This document shows, piece by piece, positions 32,064 to 40,504 of a stretch of DNA of 64,000 nt (position 1 is its first letter; each line of letters opens with the position of its first letter). This stretch comes from Vibrio viridaestus (GTDB taxonomy: Bacteria > Pseudomonadota > Gammaproteobacteria > Enterobacterales > Vibrionaceae): NCBI RefSeq assembly GCF_003856525.1, contig NZ_RJVQ01000008.1, positions 62,001 through 126,000 on the forward strand, given 5' to 3'. The notes under the pieces are model-generated. The model was not told where the DNA came from. It ran no database searches and saw only the letters and a program-made list of their open reading frames with translations. Position numbers and translations under genes: made by a program.

Positions 32064-32161
32064 TCAATTATCACTCCAATTATTTTTATTCAAGGCTATG
32101 TTATCGAACTTACCATGCAATTTGTCAGCATTCAGTTTGAAAACGATTAAGACTAAAAGTT

Positions 32162-32767
32162 CTATTTACCGCAGCATGCCTTGAATTTCTTGCCGCTTCC
32201 ACAAGGACAAGAATCGTTTCGACCAACCTCTTTATAGGGGTTTACTTTTTGTGCTCCACGTCTTAGCAGTTGTGAATCAGCGAACTGTGTCGTTTCATAG
32301 AGAATTGAATCAATATTAGCCAGCAGAATCTCTGCGGTGGGAACCTCTTCTATCCCTGCTTGCTTCATCTGCTTGTGAGTTTCCTCCTCGTCAACGATGA
32401 GATAACACAATGTGATCAACGCTTGAACGAGGCGTTCCGTACCATCATCAATCGAAACGGTTTGCCATGTCGGTTCGACAATAGACCAACATGATAAAAA
32501 CCCTTCAGCCCAATCAGTGATTTGATCTGTATTAACATCAATAATGTCAGTCAACCGATATTCATTGTTTAAAAGAGCCTGATATTGTAATTGGAATTGC
32601 TCAACTAACGCAGCGTCTATTTCCGGTTCTAGCTCGGTAAGCAATGCTTGCCATTGGGCTTTTTCGATTGGCTGACAAGCCAAATTGGCCGCAACCAGAA
32701 CACCTTCTGCGTAAGCAAATGAAAATGGGCCATTTAATTTTTGTAGTACATCAGACTGATAATTCAT
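32162..32767 (-). CDS. UPF0149 family protein with C-terminal SEC-C metal-binding motif
   Basis: A protein of about 201 residues. The helical N-terminal part (AYAEGVLVAANLACQP...W) matches the UPF0149 (YgfB/YecA) fold, and the extreme C-terminus NDSCPCGSGKKFKACCGK is a complete SEC-C zinc motif (CxCxSx8CC type), as in the C-terminus of SecA. Start is ambiguous: ATG 32767 begins at the natural family position, but in-frame ATG 32830 and a still earlier codon at 32854 are open. Homologues are linked to protein targeting or chaperoning; function not proved. Confidence 0.83.
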   Translation of the reverse strand: MNYQSDVLQKLNGPFSFAYAEGVLVAANLACQPIEKAQWQALLTELEPEIDAALVEQFQLQYQALLNNEYRLTDIIDVNTDQITDWAEGFLSCWSIVEPTWQTVSIDDGTERLVQALITLCYLIVDEEETHKQMKQAGIEEVPTAEILLANIDSILYETTQFADSQLLRRGAQKVNPYKEVGRNDSCPCGSGKKFKACCGK

Positions 32768-32897
32768 AACGAGGGAAATCTTAGGTAAGTTAACTCGCGC
32801 TAAATTACCATAAGGCTCAATAACAATCATGTAAACTCGTGACTTTTTTCGCACCCCACACTACAATCTGCGACCCATTTCGAGATTAGAGAACAAC

Positions 32898-33848
32898 ATG
32901 AGAGTCGTTTTAGGCCCTATGGAAGGCGTTCTGGATCATCTAATGAGAGAGATCCTGACAGATATTAATGATTATGACCTATGCGTTACTGAGTTCGTAC
33001 GCGTAGTCAATCAACGTCTTCCAAAACATGTGTTTCATCGTCTCTGCCCTGAATTGGAAACCGGCTCTAGAACAAAATCAGGGGTACCGGTGAATGTACA
33101 GTTGCTGGGGCAAGAACCAGAATGGATGGCGGAAAATGCTGTTTTCGCTGCTGAACTTGGCGCTAACGGCATCGATATTAATTTTGGCTGCCCCGCAAAA
33201 ACAGTTAACCGCAGTAAAGGCGGCGCTGCTCTACTTGAGTTTCCCGAGCTCATCTACCAAATAGTGAAAGCCTGTCGAGAAGCAGTAGCTGCGGATATTC
33301 CAGTTTCAGCTAAAATTCGCCTAGGGCTCGATAATCCAGACGACTGCTTTGAAATCGTAGATGCAGTCCAACAAGGTGGTGCCAACGAGCTGACAGTTCA
33401 TGCTCGGACAAAGGCTGGAGGATATAAAGCCAGTGAAATCAAATGGGAATATATTGACCAAATTCGCCAAAAAACCACTGTACCCATCATCGCAAACGGT
33501 GAAATCTGGAACCGAGAGGATGCCCTAGCATGCATTGCTACCACTGGAATTGACTCACTTATGGTGTGTCGAGGCGCTTTCAACGTTCCAAACCTCGGTA
33601 ACATCATCAAATATGCTCATGAACCTATGCCGTGGTTTGAAGTAGTCAAATTATTGTTAGTGTATACCGAGTATGAAGTGATTGGAGATAAAGGAAAGTA
33701 TTTCCCCAACAGAATAAAACAGTGGCTATCATTTCTGCGACAAGCCTACCCTGAGGCAAAGGAATTATTCAGAGCAATAAGAGTGTTAACACAAGTCGAC
33801 GATATTATACAAGCTTTGCACTCATACCAGCGTTCATTAATGAATTAA
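32898..33848 (+). CDS. dusC: DusC, tRNA-dihydrouridine(16) synthase
   Basis: FMN-dependent reductase of uridine 16 in tRNAs. It is 316 residues. LGPMEGVLDHLMREIL at the N-terminus, the catalytic Cys98 in INFGCPAKTVNRSKGGAALL, AKIRLGLD near 137 and VHARTKAGGYK near 165 are typical of the DusC branch, as is the family position near UPF0149/rarA genes. Its tail overlaps the convergent diguanylate cyclase by 12 nt, so the two mRNAs are complementary there. Confidence 0.93.
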   Translation: MRVVLGPMEGVLDHLMREILTDINDYDLCVTEFVRVVNQRLPKHVFHRLCPELETGSRTKSGVPVNVQLLGQEPEWMAENAVFAAELGANGIDINFGCPAKTVNRSKGGAALLEFPELIYQIVKACREAVAADIPVSAKIRLGLDNPDDCFEIVDAVQQGGANELTVHARTKAGGYKASEIKWEYIDQIRQKTTVPIIANGEIWNREDALACIATTGIDSLMVCRGAFNVPNLGNIIKYAHEPMPWFEVVKLLLVYTEYEVIGDKGKYFPNRIKQWLSFLRQAYPEAKELFRAIRVLTQVDDIIQALHSYQRSLMN

Positions 33849-35330
33849 CTGATTTTTACCGTGTCTTTTGGCATAGTAAAGCTTGTTATCTATGACTTTA
33901 AATATGTCCTCAAACGGTGGCAGTTTATTAGAGTCATAGATAGCTATCCCGCCAGACACCGTAAAACCATGTTCAACAACATTACCACTATCAGAAATAA
34001 TTCTCTCTCGAACACGCTCCAGAGTTGAGCTCAATCCATCTTGCTCTTTACCTGTCAGATAAACGATGAATTCCTCGCCACCAAAGCGGGCGACCGTATC
34101 AGATGCACGAATGTTGCTTTTTAGCTCATTAGCCAAAAACGTGATTACATCATCACCGACGTCATGACCGTACGTGTCATTTATAGACTTAAAGTTATCA
34201 ATATCAATTAATGCAATCGCAACAAATTCCGAGTGGACCTTTTGCTGCATGAATGCTTCGAATCCACGACGATTTCTCAACCCAGTTAAGGGATCTCTTG
34301 CAGCAAGTTCTTTAAAATAATCTTTTTCCTTATAAGAATTAATAAATAGCAGAACCAGAACAGCAAGCAAATATAGGATCAAAATAATGGTTAGCAGCGT
34401 CTTGCGTTTCGCAAGAAAATGAAGGACTTCATCTTTATAATTGACTGCGTAATAGAATTGATGATGCATTCTAATACTACCAATCTTATCTACCGCCTCT
34501 ACCATAAAGGCATTACTGGGAACAGCTTCTCCTGCTCTTACCAACTCAATCGGACTAGTAAGCGGCTCAGTGGGACTGAGTAATTTTGCTACATCAATAT
34601 CGAGGCCAACGGTACCTTTGAAAAAATCTCGATTATCATCATCTTGTGCATGTTCGAATACTGGCAGCATAAGTGTGAGTAGTGGCTCGCCATTATTGAG
34701 ACGTTTTGGCTTATAAGGACCCCTAACTTTTATCGTTGTAGAGTTGAGATTATCGTAAAGATCCCAATCCGGATTTTGTACTTTCTCGATAAGTTCAGCC
34801 GTTATACTTTTGGCAAACGCTTGAGGGGACACGATAATATAACCGTCAGTATGGAGGAAATGGACACCCACTGTCGGGGAGTCTAAATTATGAAGCAGTG
34901 TAAGCATAGGAGCCATCACTATCCGACTTTCAACATTACTTGCCAAATCGCTATCAAAATTGCATAAGTCTTTCTTTCCTATCACTGCATAAGATTCTTT
35001 AATAATATTCGGCTGTAAGTAAGCAGACTCCTTTTGTTTTAAGTCATCAGATGGAAATAATACACAAAGGCCGTCATAGATCTTGCGTTGGTGCTGATTG
35101 AGTACTTTGATGTTCTTTTTAGAGTAGTTGTTCAATGTATAGTCAAGGGCAAACAACACTTTAGATGCTCGCTCCAGGGAGCGCTCAATTCGCCCATATT
35201 CTTCGTCAATATCGTTAGTCAACATGGCTATATGAGTTTCAAGCAAGATAACAATGAGAATAATAGCGGCGACAAAAGGGATTACAAAAATCCCAGATTT
35301 TCGGATCGTCAGTTTTTTAACTGAATTCAA
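33837..35330 (-). CDS. Membrane-bound diguanylate cyclase (GGDEF)
   Basis: A 497-residue c-di-GMP synthase. A transmembrane helix at about 12-32, a periplasmic sensor of about 270 residues (PDC/dCache-like, including YIIVSPQAFAKS) and a second helix at about 308-328 precede the GGDEF domain. The active site is GGEEF at residues 417-421 and an inhibitory I-site RASD lies exactly five residues before it, so product inhibition is likely. LRNRRGFEAF and DIDNFKSINDTYGHDVGD are normal. The domain seems catalytically intact. The ligand sensed is unknown. Confidence 0.93.
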   Translation of the reverse strand: MNSVKKLTIRKSGIFVIPFVAAIILIVILLETHIAMLTNDIDEEYGRIERSLERASKVLFALDYTLNNYSKKNIKVLNQHQRKIYDGLCVLFPSDDLKQKESAYLQPNIIKESYAVIGKKDLCNFDSDLASNVESRIVMAPMLTLLHNLDSPTVGVHFLHTDGYIIVSPQAFAKSITAELIEKVQNPDWDLYDNLNSTTIKVRGPYKPKRLNNGEPLLTLMLPVFEHAQDDDNRDFFKGTVGLDIDVAKLLSPTEPLTSPIELVRAGEAVPSNAFMVEAVDKIGSIRMHHQFYYAVNYKDEVLHFLAKRKTLLTIILILYLLAVLVLLFINSYKEKDYFKELAARDPLTGLRNRRGFEAFMQQKVHSEFVAIALIDIDNFKSINDTYGHDVGDDVITFLANELKSNIRASDTVARFGGEEFIVYLTGKEQDGLSSTLERVRERIISDSGNVVEHGFTVSGGIAIYDSNKLPPFEDIFKVIDNKLYYAKRHGKNQLIH

Positions 35331-35446
35331 AGTGTCTTCCGTTGTTAATCGAGGCTAGTGAGGTAATTGTAGCATTGCGAAAGGATCACATGGTGAATTA
35401 CTGCCACAGAAATGGGATATTCAGTGGCAGTAATGAAGCGGTTGAC

Positions 35447-36241
35447 TTAACTTAACAGGAGGCTGTCATCCGTGATTTCTTCACCACGAACTTTTGAAAA
35501 GAGATCGAGCAAATCTGGCACATCCATATTCGCTCGTTGTTCCCCTTCTACATCCAGAACAATGTTTCCTTGATGGAGCATGATCGTCCTATCTCCACAG
35601 GCAAGGGCATCTTTCATTGAGTGAGTCACCATCATAACTGTCAGATTGAACTCAGTCACAATCTTCTTGGTCAAATCGATGATAAATGCAGCCATACGGG
35701 GATCAAGTGCGGCCGTATGCTCATCCAAAAGAAGAAGTTTACTTTCAGAAAGTGTCGCCATGACCAGACTAACAGCCTGACGTTGCCCACCAGAAAGCAG
35801 ACCAATGTTATCGCCCAAACGATCTTCAAGACCGAGGCCAAGAATGCTAATGCGTTCCTGAAAGAGTTTACGCCGCTTAGAAGATAGCGCGTACGCTATA
35901 CTGCGTCGTTTCCCGCGCATATAAGCCAAAGCCATATTTTCTTCAATAGTCAACGCACCACAGGTACCAGCTAAAGGATCTTGAAAGACACGCGCGCAGA
36001 GACTGGCTCTTTTATCAACGGATTTCTTAGTCACATCAATATTATCGATCATGACTTTCCCACCCACCATTGGTGTTTCACCGGTAACAGCACCAAGTAA
36101 GGTTGATTTCCCTGCCCCATTGGACCCAATCACAGTCAAAAACTGATGCTCAGGGACCGTTAAATCGACGCCTTTTAGCGCTCGGTTTTCCAGTATTGTT
36201 CCGGGATTGAAGGTAACCTGAATATTGTCTAAACGAATCAT
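35447..36241 (-). CDS. ABC transporter ATP-binding protein (TrpZ-like)
   Basis: The 264-residue ATPase of an importer. Walker A GSNGAGKSTLLGAVTG is near residues 38-53, the signature LSGGQRQAVSLVMA near 143-156, Walker B LLLLDEHTAALDPR near 166-179 and the switch His in VTHSMKD near 205. Its ATG overlaps the permease stop by 4 nt. With the two following genes it forms a set like the streptococcal tryptophan transporter TrpXYZ. Confidence 0.9.
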   Translation of the reverse strand: MIRLDNIQVTFNPGTILENRALKGVDLTVPEHQFLTVIGSNGAGKSTLLGAVTGETPMVGGKVMIDNIDVTKKSVDKRASLCARVFQDPLAGTCGALTIEENMALAYMRGKRRSIAYALSSKRRKLFQERISILGLGLEDRLGDNIGLLSGGQRQAVSLVMATLSESKLLLLDEHTAALDPRMAAFIIDLTKKIVTEFNLTVMMVTHSMKDALACGDRTIMLHQGNIVLDVEGEQRANMDVPDLLDLFSKVRGEEITDDSLLLS

Positions 36242-37128
36242 GCTTTACCCCCAGCGTTTTTCTTGCCTTTCTTCAATTTAGGCATAATCAATGCCAGTGC
36301 AACTAACACAGCAGTCACCAGATTGAGGTCAGAGGCTTGTAGACCGAACATACCCGAGCTTAAAGCGAAAGCGACAGCCAAACGATATAAGACAGAACCA
36401 ACGATAACAGCAACGACAGCAATCCAAATTTTTCTACCCGGGATGAGTGTTTGACCAAGGATAACGGCAGCTAAACCGACGACGATAGTTCCGACTCCTG
36501 ACGTCACATCGGCAAAACTGTTTGTCTGTGCAAATAGTGCCCCCGCAAAGCCAACAAATCCGTTCGATAGAGCCAAACCAAAATAGGTATAAAATGCCGT
36601 ACTCGCACCTTGCGCTGCAACCATCCGAGCATTAACACCTGTCGCTCTAAGGCCAAGCCCAAAATCACTATTAAGCAGACGAATGACGAGGATAGCCGAG
36701 ATAACAACTAATACCGCAACAACGAGAGGACGAATATACATTGGATCGCCCATATTCTCGAATGGGGTCAGAATCGTATCTTCGCCAATTAATGCAACGT
36801 TAGGACGTCCCATGATACGAATATTGATTGAAAACGCAGCAATCATGGTCAGTATCGACGCTAAAAGATTCAGGATTCCACATTTAACTGTCAGAAACGC
36901 TGTGACCCAGCCAGTCATAGCGCCAGCAATAATGGCCATAAATGTCGCTAACCAAGGGTCGATTCCTGAAACAATCGCCGTAGCGGCTACTGCCGCACCC
37001 ATTGGGAAACTACCATCTACACTTAGATCAGGGAAGTCGAGTACACGAAAGGTAAGGTAGACACCTAACGCAACAAGTCCGTAAACAAGGCCTATTTCCA
37101 GTGCCCCGAAAAATGCAAAAGCAGACAT
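36238..37128 (-). CDS. ABC transporter permease (TrpY-like)
   Basis: Integral membrane permease of about 296 residues with 8-9 hydrophobic helices, in the BPD_transp_2-type fold. The start is the ATG at 37128 (MSAFAFFGALEIG), with AAAGGAG six bases upstream; the longer frame to 37188 has no signal. FRVLDFPDLSVDGSFPMGAAV near 30-50 and GLGLRATGVNARMVAAQG near 175 are characteristic of this importer group. It ends in a Lys-rich tail (KLKKGKKN) and overlaps the ATPase gene. Confidence 0.88.
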   Translation of the reverse strand: MSAFAFFGALEIGLVYGLVALGVYLTFRVLDFPDLSVDGSFPMGAAVAATAIVSGIDPWLATFMAIIAGAMTGWVTAFLTVKCGILNLLASILTMIAAFSINIRIMGRPNVALIGEDTILTPFENMGDPMYIRPLVVAVLVVISAILVIRLLNSDFGLGLRATGVNARMVAAQGASTAFYTYFGLALSNGFVGFAGALFAQTNSFADVTSGVGTIVVGLAAVILGQTLIPGRKIWIAVVAVIVGSVLYRLAVAFALSSGMFGLQASDLNLVTAVLVALALIMPKLKKGKKNAGGKA

Positions 37129-37188
37129 AACCGCTCCTTTCTGCTTCAAAATAACAGCGGGACAAGCTTGTCCCGCTAAACTAAACAA

Positions 37189-38154
37189 TTATTTAATAGA
37201 TGTAGCGCGGTCTAAGACTGACTTAGGAATTTCGATACCGAGCTTGTCCGCAGCCGTCTTATTGATAACAAGATCCGAACCCTTGGCTACTTTAACATCG
37301 AGATCACCTGGAGGTGTTCCTTTTAGGATATCCACCACGTAATCGGCAGTTTGTACCCCAATTTGATAGTAGTCAAAACCAAGACTCGCGAACGCGCCAT
37401 GATCAACATATGATGTGGCAGCACCAAAAACAGGCGTTTTAGCCTGATTGGCTGCAACAACCATACCGTCAATTGCGCTAGCAACGGTGTTATCAATCAA
37501 AGCATAAATTACGTCTGATTTCTCAGCGATAGTTTGAGTAGCTGATTGAACATCCGCACTTTTAAGTGCTGTCGCTTCAGCAAGCGTTAAACCATTTTTC
37601 TTTGCACTTTCTTTGAGGATCGTCATTAGACTAACAGCGTTAGCTTCACCTGGGTTGTAAACGACACCAATCGTCTTAACATTTGGCAGAAGCTCTTTGA
37701 TAAGTTCAACATGCTGCTCTACTGGGGAAAGGTCTGACAAACCAGTTACGTTCTTTCCTGGTTTTTCTAATGTTTTTACAAGTTTAGCACCAACTGGATC
37801 CGTTACGGCTGTAAAAACTACTGGAATATTACGAGTGGCTGAAACAAGAGCCTGGGCCGTTGGTGTCGCTATACCGACTAGGACATCAGGATTTTCTCCA
37901 ACAAATTGACGAGCAATCTGTACTGCTATGGCTGGGTTTCCTTGGGCTGTTTTGTATTCAAAATCTAAGTTTTTACCTTGTTCATAACCCTTTGCTTTTA
38001 AACCGTCTATCAATCCTTGGCGCGTCGCATCCAATGCAGGATGTTCAACAATTTGAGACACAGCTATTTTGGCTGTTTTCGCCATAATGCTGGTCGATGA
38101 TAGAAGCGCGGCACCTGCAATCACTGCTGCAGCAAGAATTTTACTTGCTTTCAT
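37189..38154 (-). CDS. ABC transporter substrate-binding protein (TrpX-like)
   Basis: A 321-residue periplasmic binding protein of the ABC_sub_bind group (PF04392-type). The start is ATG 38154 with AAGGAGTGAAG before it; the longer frame to 38235 is not supported. The signal peptide (MKASKILAAAVIAGAALLSS... to about residue 27, ending IMA) is cleaved before KTAKIAVSQIVEHPALDATR. ANQAKTPVFGAATSYVDHGA and KLVKTLEKPGKNVTGLSD are typical. Ligand is likely an aromatic amino acid or a related compound; this is inferred from the TrpXYZ likeness. Confidence 0.88.
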   Translation of the reverse strand: MKASKILAAAVIAGAALLSSTSIMAKTAKIAVSQIVEHPALDATRQGLIDGLKAKGYEQGKNLDFEYKTAQGNPAIAVQIARQFVGENPDVLVGIATPTAQALVSATRNIPVVFTAVTDPVGAKLVKTLEKPGKNVTGLSDLSPVEQHVELIKELLPNVKTIGVVYNPGEANAVSLMTILKESAKKNGLTLAEATALKSADVQSATQTIAEKSDVIYALIDNTVASAIDGMVVAANQAKTPVFGAATSYVDHGAFASLGFDYYQIGVQTADYVVDILKGTPPGDLDVKVAKGSDLVINKTAADKLGIEIPKSVLDRATSIK

Positions 38155-38215
38155 CTTCACTCCTTGATTCGAGACTATGTTCTGTGAATGTTGTGTTTTG
38201 TAATTATTTAATAGC

Positions 38216-38233
38216 GTACTCTTGGAGTAGTAC
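38216..38233 (-). promoter_or_regulatory. Candidate TrpR-like operator before the ABC transporter
   Basis: The 18-mer GTACTCTTGGAGTAGTAC matches the idealised TrpR operator GTACTAGTTAACTAGTAC at 13 of 18 positions, best at the ends. It lies 62-79 nt upstream of the binding-protein start, just downstream of a TAATAAT -10-like box, where a repressor would block transcription. A weak prediction. Confidence 0.35.
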
Positions 38234-38302
38234 ACTCCATTATTACCAATAACTTACTTGAAAGGGAAGAAAGTTTTACAGAACGCGAACAAAAACATTA
38301 CA

Positions 38303-38333
38303 AAGCTCTGATCAGCGTTCGTAATCAGAGCTT
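38303..38333 (-). terminator. Terminator-like hairpin downstream of yfbV
   Basis: A 10-bp stem (AAGCTCTGAT with ATCAGAGCTT, 11-nt loop) followed on the minus strand by TGTAATGTTTTT. It sits 36 nt past the yfbV stop. The T run is interrupted, so it is a moderate call. Confidence 0.6.
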
Positions 38334-38368
38334 CGAAGTCTCGTTAAGGTGGGCAAGAATGTGAAAAA

Positions 38369-38821
38369 CTAGAACCAACGTTCCCAGACAGATTTGTCTA
38401 GCTGGCGGAAGGCTCTATTAAGAATGAATGCCAGTTCTTTATATCTGGGTTGTTTACGTGCTGGCTCCAGTGCGAATCCACTTTCAACTATCTTCTGATG
38501 CAACTCTCGATACCATGTTGCAAGAGATGGCGGTAACTTGGTATTCGCTCTATTACCCAACCACCACATCCCCTGAAGAGGTAGGCTAAGGGCAAATAAA
38601 GCAACCACAATGGCTTGAGGCATAGCGCCTTCATTATGAAATACCATCTGCGTGAGAACACTAATAGCAGCGACAGCAGGCATAACTTTCAGGCCAAACT
38701 TCGTTGCTTTTATTATCCTCTGTTCTGGGAAAATAGCGGACAGCTCTTTTCTCAGAGGCCAAGTGTCTATGTACTTTTGTCCATCTTTTAGGCTATGAAC
38801 AATTCCCACGTTGCGACTCAT
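38369..38821 (-). CDS. yfbV: YfbV, UPF0208 inner-membrane protein
   Basis: A 150-residue membrane protein with two hydrophobic helices (about 47-64 and 70-90). [34 protein letters not shown] and the C-terminal [12 protein letters not shown] match UPF0208, which is next to ackA in many gammaproteobacteria. In Escherichia coli YfbV helps insulate the Ter macrodomain by limiting MatP action. Start at ATG 38821 (MSRNVG); an upstream GTG gives five more residues. Divergent from ackA, the usual arrangement. Confidence 0.9.
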   Translation of the reverse strand: MSRNVGIVHSLKDGQKYIDTWPLRKELSAIFPEQRIIKATKFGLKVMPAVAAISVLTQMVFHNEGAMPQAIVVALFALSLPLQGMWWLGNRANTKLPPSLATWYRELHQKIVESGFALEPARKQPRYKELAFILNRAFRQLDKSVWERWF

Positions 38822-39177
38822 AGGCGTCTCTCTCACTTAGTGGCGACTTTACTTCAAATTTAGTTGAAATTATAAACTAAAATAACAATTTATTGTTTAA
38901 AGTTAATATTTTTTCAAATTTTTTTTGTTATATTGGCCCATTATCGTTATTCTTTGCGGACCTCTACTACCATTGTTGCCGTTAATTTATACAATGGCAA
39001 CATTTGGATGTAGAATCACAATATTTTATGAGCAAAGTATTAAGCCCATCAAGGTTACTTGCTCACTTGTGATTATTTTATTTATACGCGCCCTCTTTAT
39101 ATATGTCACGTACATATGAATAAAGTTTTAGGGTGCCACTGATGTTTATCGAAACTGATTATTACAGGTAGTGACTC
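38822..39177. other. Intergenic region between yfbV and ackA
   Basis: This 356-nt spacer is AT-rich and holds both divergent promoters. On the minus strand a TATAAT (38874-38869) suits yfbV and lies inside a small inverted repeat (TTTAGTT at 38859-38865, AACTAAA at 38875-38881). A second palindrome, AACAAT-TT-ATTGTT, is at 38884-38897. A hydrophobic open frame around 38925-39119 lacks coding features. No clear ackA promoter or FNR/ArcA box could be fixed by eye. Confidence 0.5.
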
Positions 39178-40377
39178 ATGTCGAAGCTAGTTTTAGTTTT
39201 AAACTGCGGTAGTTCTTCTTTGAAATTCGCAATCGTAGACGCTGAAAACGGTGCAGAGCACCTTACTGGTTTAGCGGAATGTCTACAACTTCCAGAAGCT
39301 CGTATCAAATGGAAGTTAGACGGAAGTAAACACGAAGCTCAATTAGGTAATGGGGCTGCTCATGAAGAAGCACTTGCTTTCATGGTAGAAACCATTTTAG
39401 CGTCTAAACCAGAGCTAGCTGATAACCTTGCAGCAATTGGTCATCGTATCGTACACGGTGGTGAGCAATTTACACAATCTGCCCTGATTTGTGAAAAAGT
39501 TCTAAAAGGAATCGAAGACGCAGCAACATTCGCTCCGCTTCATAACCCAGCTCACATCATCGGCATTAAAGCAGCTCAAAAAGCGTTCCCTAGCTTAAAG
39601 AACGTTGCTGTTTTTGATACTGCTTTCCATCAGTCAATGCCTGAAGAAGCCTATCTGTATGCACTACCATACAAATTGTATAAAGAGCACGGTATTCGTC
39701 GCTATGGCGCACATGGTACCTCTCACCGCTTTATCGCTCGCGAAGCAGCTGAGCGTTTAGGTAAATCGCAAGATGAACTCAACATCATCAACTGTCACCT
39801 AGGTAATGGCGCTTCAGTATGTGCGATAAAAAATGGCCAATCTGTTGACACATCAATGGGCTTGACGCCTCTTGAAGGTCTAGTAATGGGTACTCGTAGT
39901 GGTGATATCGATCCCGCTATCGTATTCCATTTGCATGACGCTCTTGGTTACTCTGTTGATCAAATCAACACTATGCTTACAAAAGAGTCTGGCCTGCTAG
40001 GTCTGACTGAAGTGACTTCTGACTGTCGTTTTGTTGAAGACAACTACGGCGAAAAAGAAGAAGCCACACGTGCTATGGACGTGTTCTGCCATCGTTTGGC
40101 TAAATACGTTGCTGGCTACACAGCTTCTATGGAAGGTCGTTTAGACGCGATCGTCTTCACTGGGGGTATCGGCGAAAACTCTGCACCAATCCGTGAAATG
40201 GTTCTTGAGCGCTTAAGCATTTTCGGTATCAAAGTTGATAGCGATGCAAACCTTAAAGCTCGTTTTGGCGGTGAAGGTGTTATTACAACAGCCGACAGTA
40301 ATATCCCTGCAATCGTAATCTCAACTAACGAAGAATTAGTGATTGCAGAAGATACAGCTCAACTCGCTGAACTTTAA
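39178..40377 (+). CDS. ackA: Acetate kinase
   Basis: Makes ATP and acetate from acetyl phosphate and ADP (reversible). It is 399 residues. NCGSSSLKF near 8-16 binds phosphate, HRIVHGGE near 89 and [11 protein letters not shown] near 146 carry conserved His and Asp, and [14 protein letters not shown] closes the ASKHA fold. It lies 127 nt before pta, divergent from yfbV. A UUCG hairpin lies between ackA and pta. Confidence 0.97.
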   Translation: MSKLVLVLNCGSSSLKFAIVDAENGAEHLTGLAECLQLPEARIKWKLDGSKHEAQLGNGAAHEEALAFMVETILASKPELADNLAAIGHRIVHGGEQFTQSALICEKVLKGIEDAATFAPLHNPAHIIGIKAAQKAFPSLKNVAVFDTAFHQSMPEEAYLYALPYKLYKEHGIRRYGAHGTSHRFIAREAAERLGKSQDELNIINCHLGNGASVCAIKNGQSVDTSMGLTPLEGLVMGTRSGDIDPAIVFHLHDALGYSVDQINTMLTKESGLLGLTEVTSDCRFVEDNYGEKEEATRAMDVFCHRLAKYVAGYTASMEGRLDAIVFTGGIGENSAPIREMVLERLSIFGIKVDSDANLKARFGGEGVITTADSNIPAIVISTNEELVIAEDTAQLAEL

Positions 40378-40383
40378 TATTCT

Positions 40384-40407
40384 ACTGGCTAACTTCGGTT
40401 AGCCAGT
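40384..40407 (+). terminator. UUCG hairpin between ackA and pta
   Basis: A 10-bp stem (ACTGGCTAAC with GTTAGCCAGT) capped by a TTCG tetraloop, 6 nt past the ackA stop, followed by TTTCATTCT. The run of T is short, so it may be a partial terminator or an mRNA-stabilising end that sets the ackA to pta ratio. Confidence 0.6.
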
Positions 40408-40504
40408 TTCATTCTGGGGTTTAACTTTTCTCATTAGTTAAGCTTTGTTCCTTTCTACAATCTTGTCTCACTAGATTGTTAATAGACAGCACAGGTACTT
40501 ATTC

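Noticed and set aside
38925-39119. 64-codon hydrophobic plus-strand open frame upstream of ackA
   Set aside because: It needs a TTG start, has no SD and lies in the divergent regulatory region; hydrophobicity follows from T-rich DNA.
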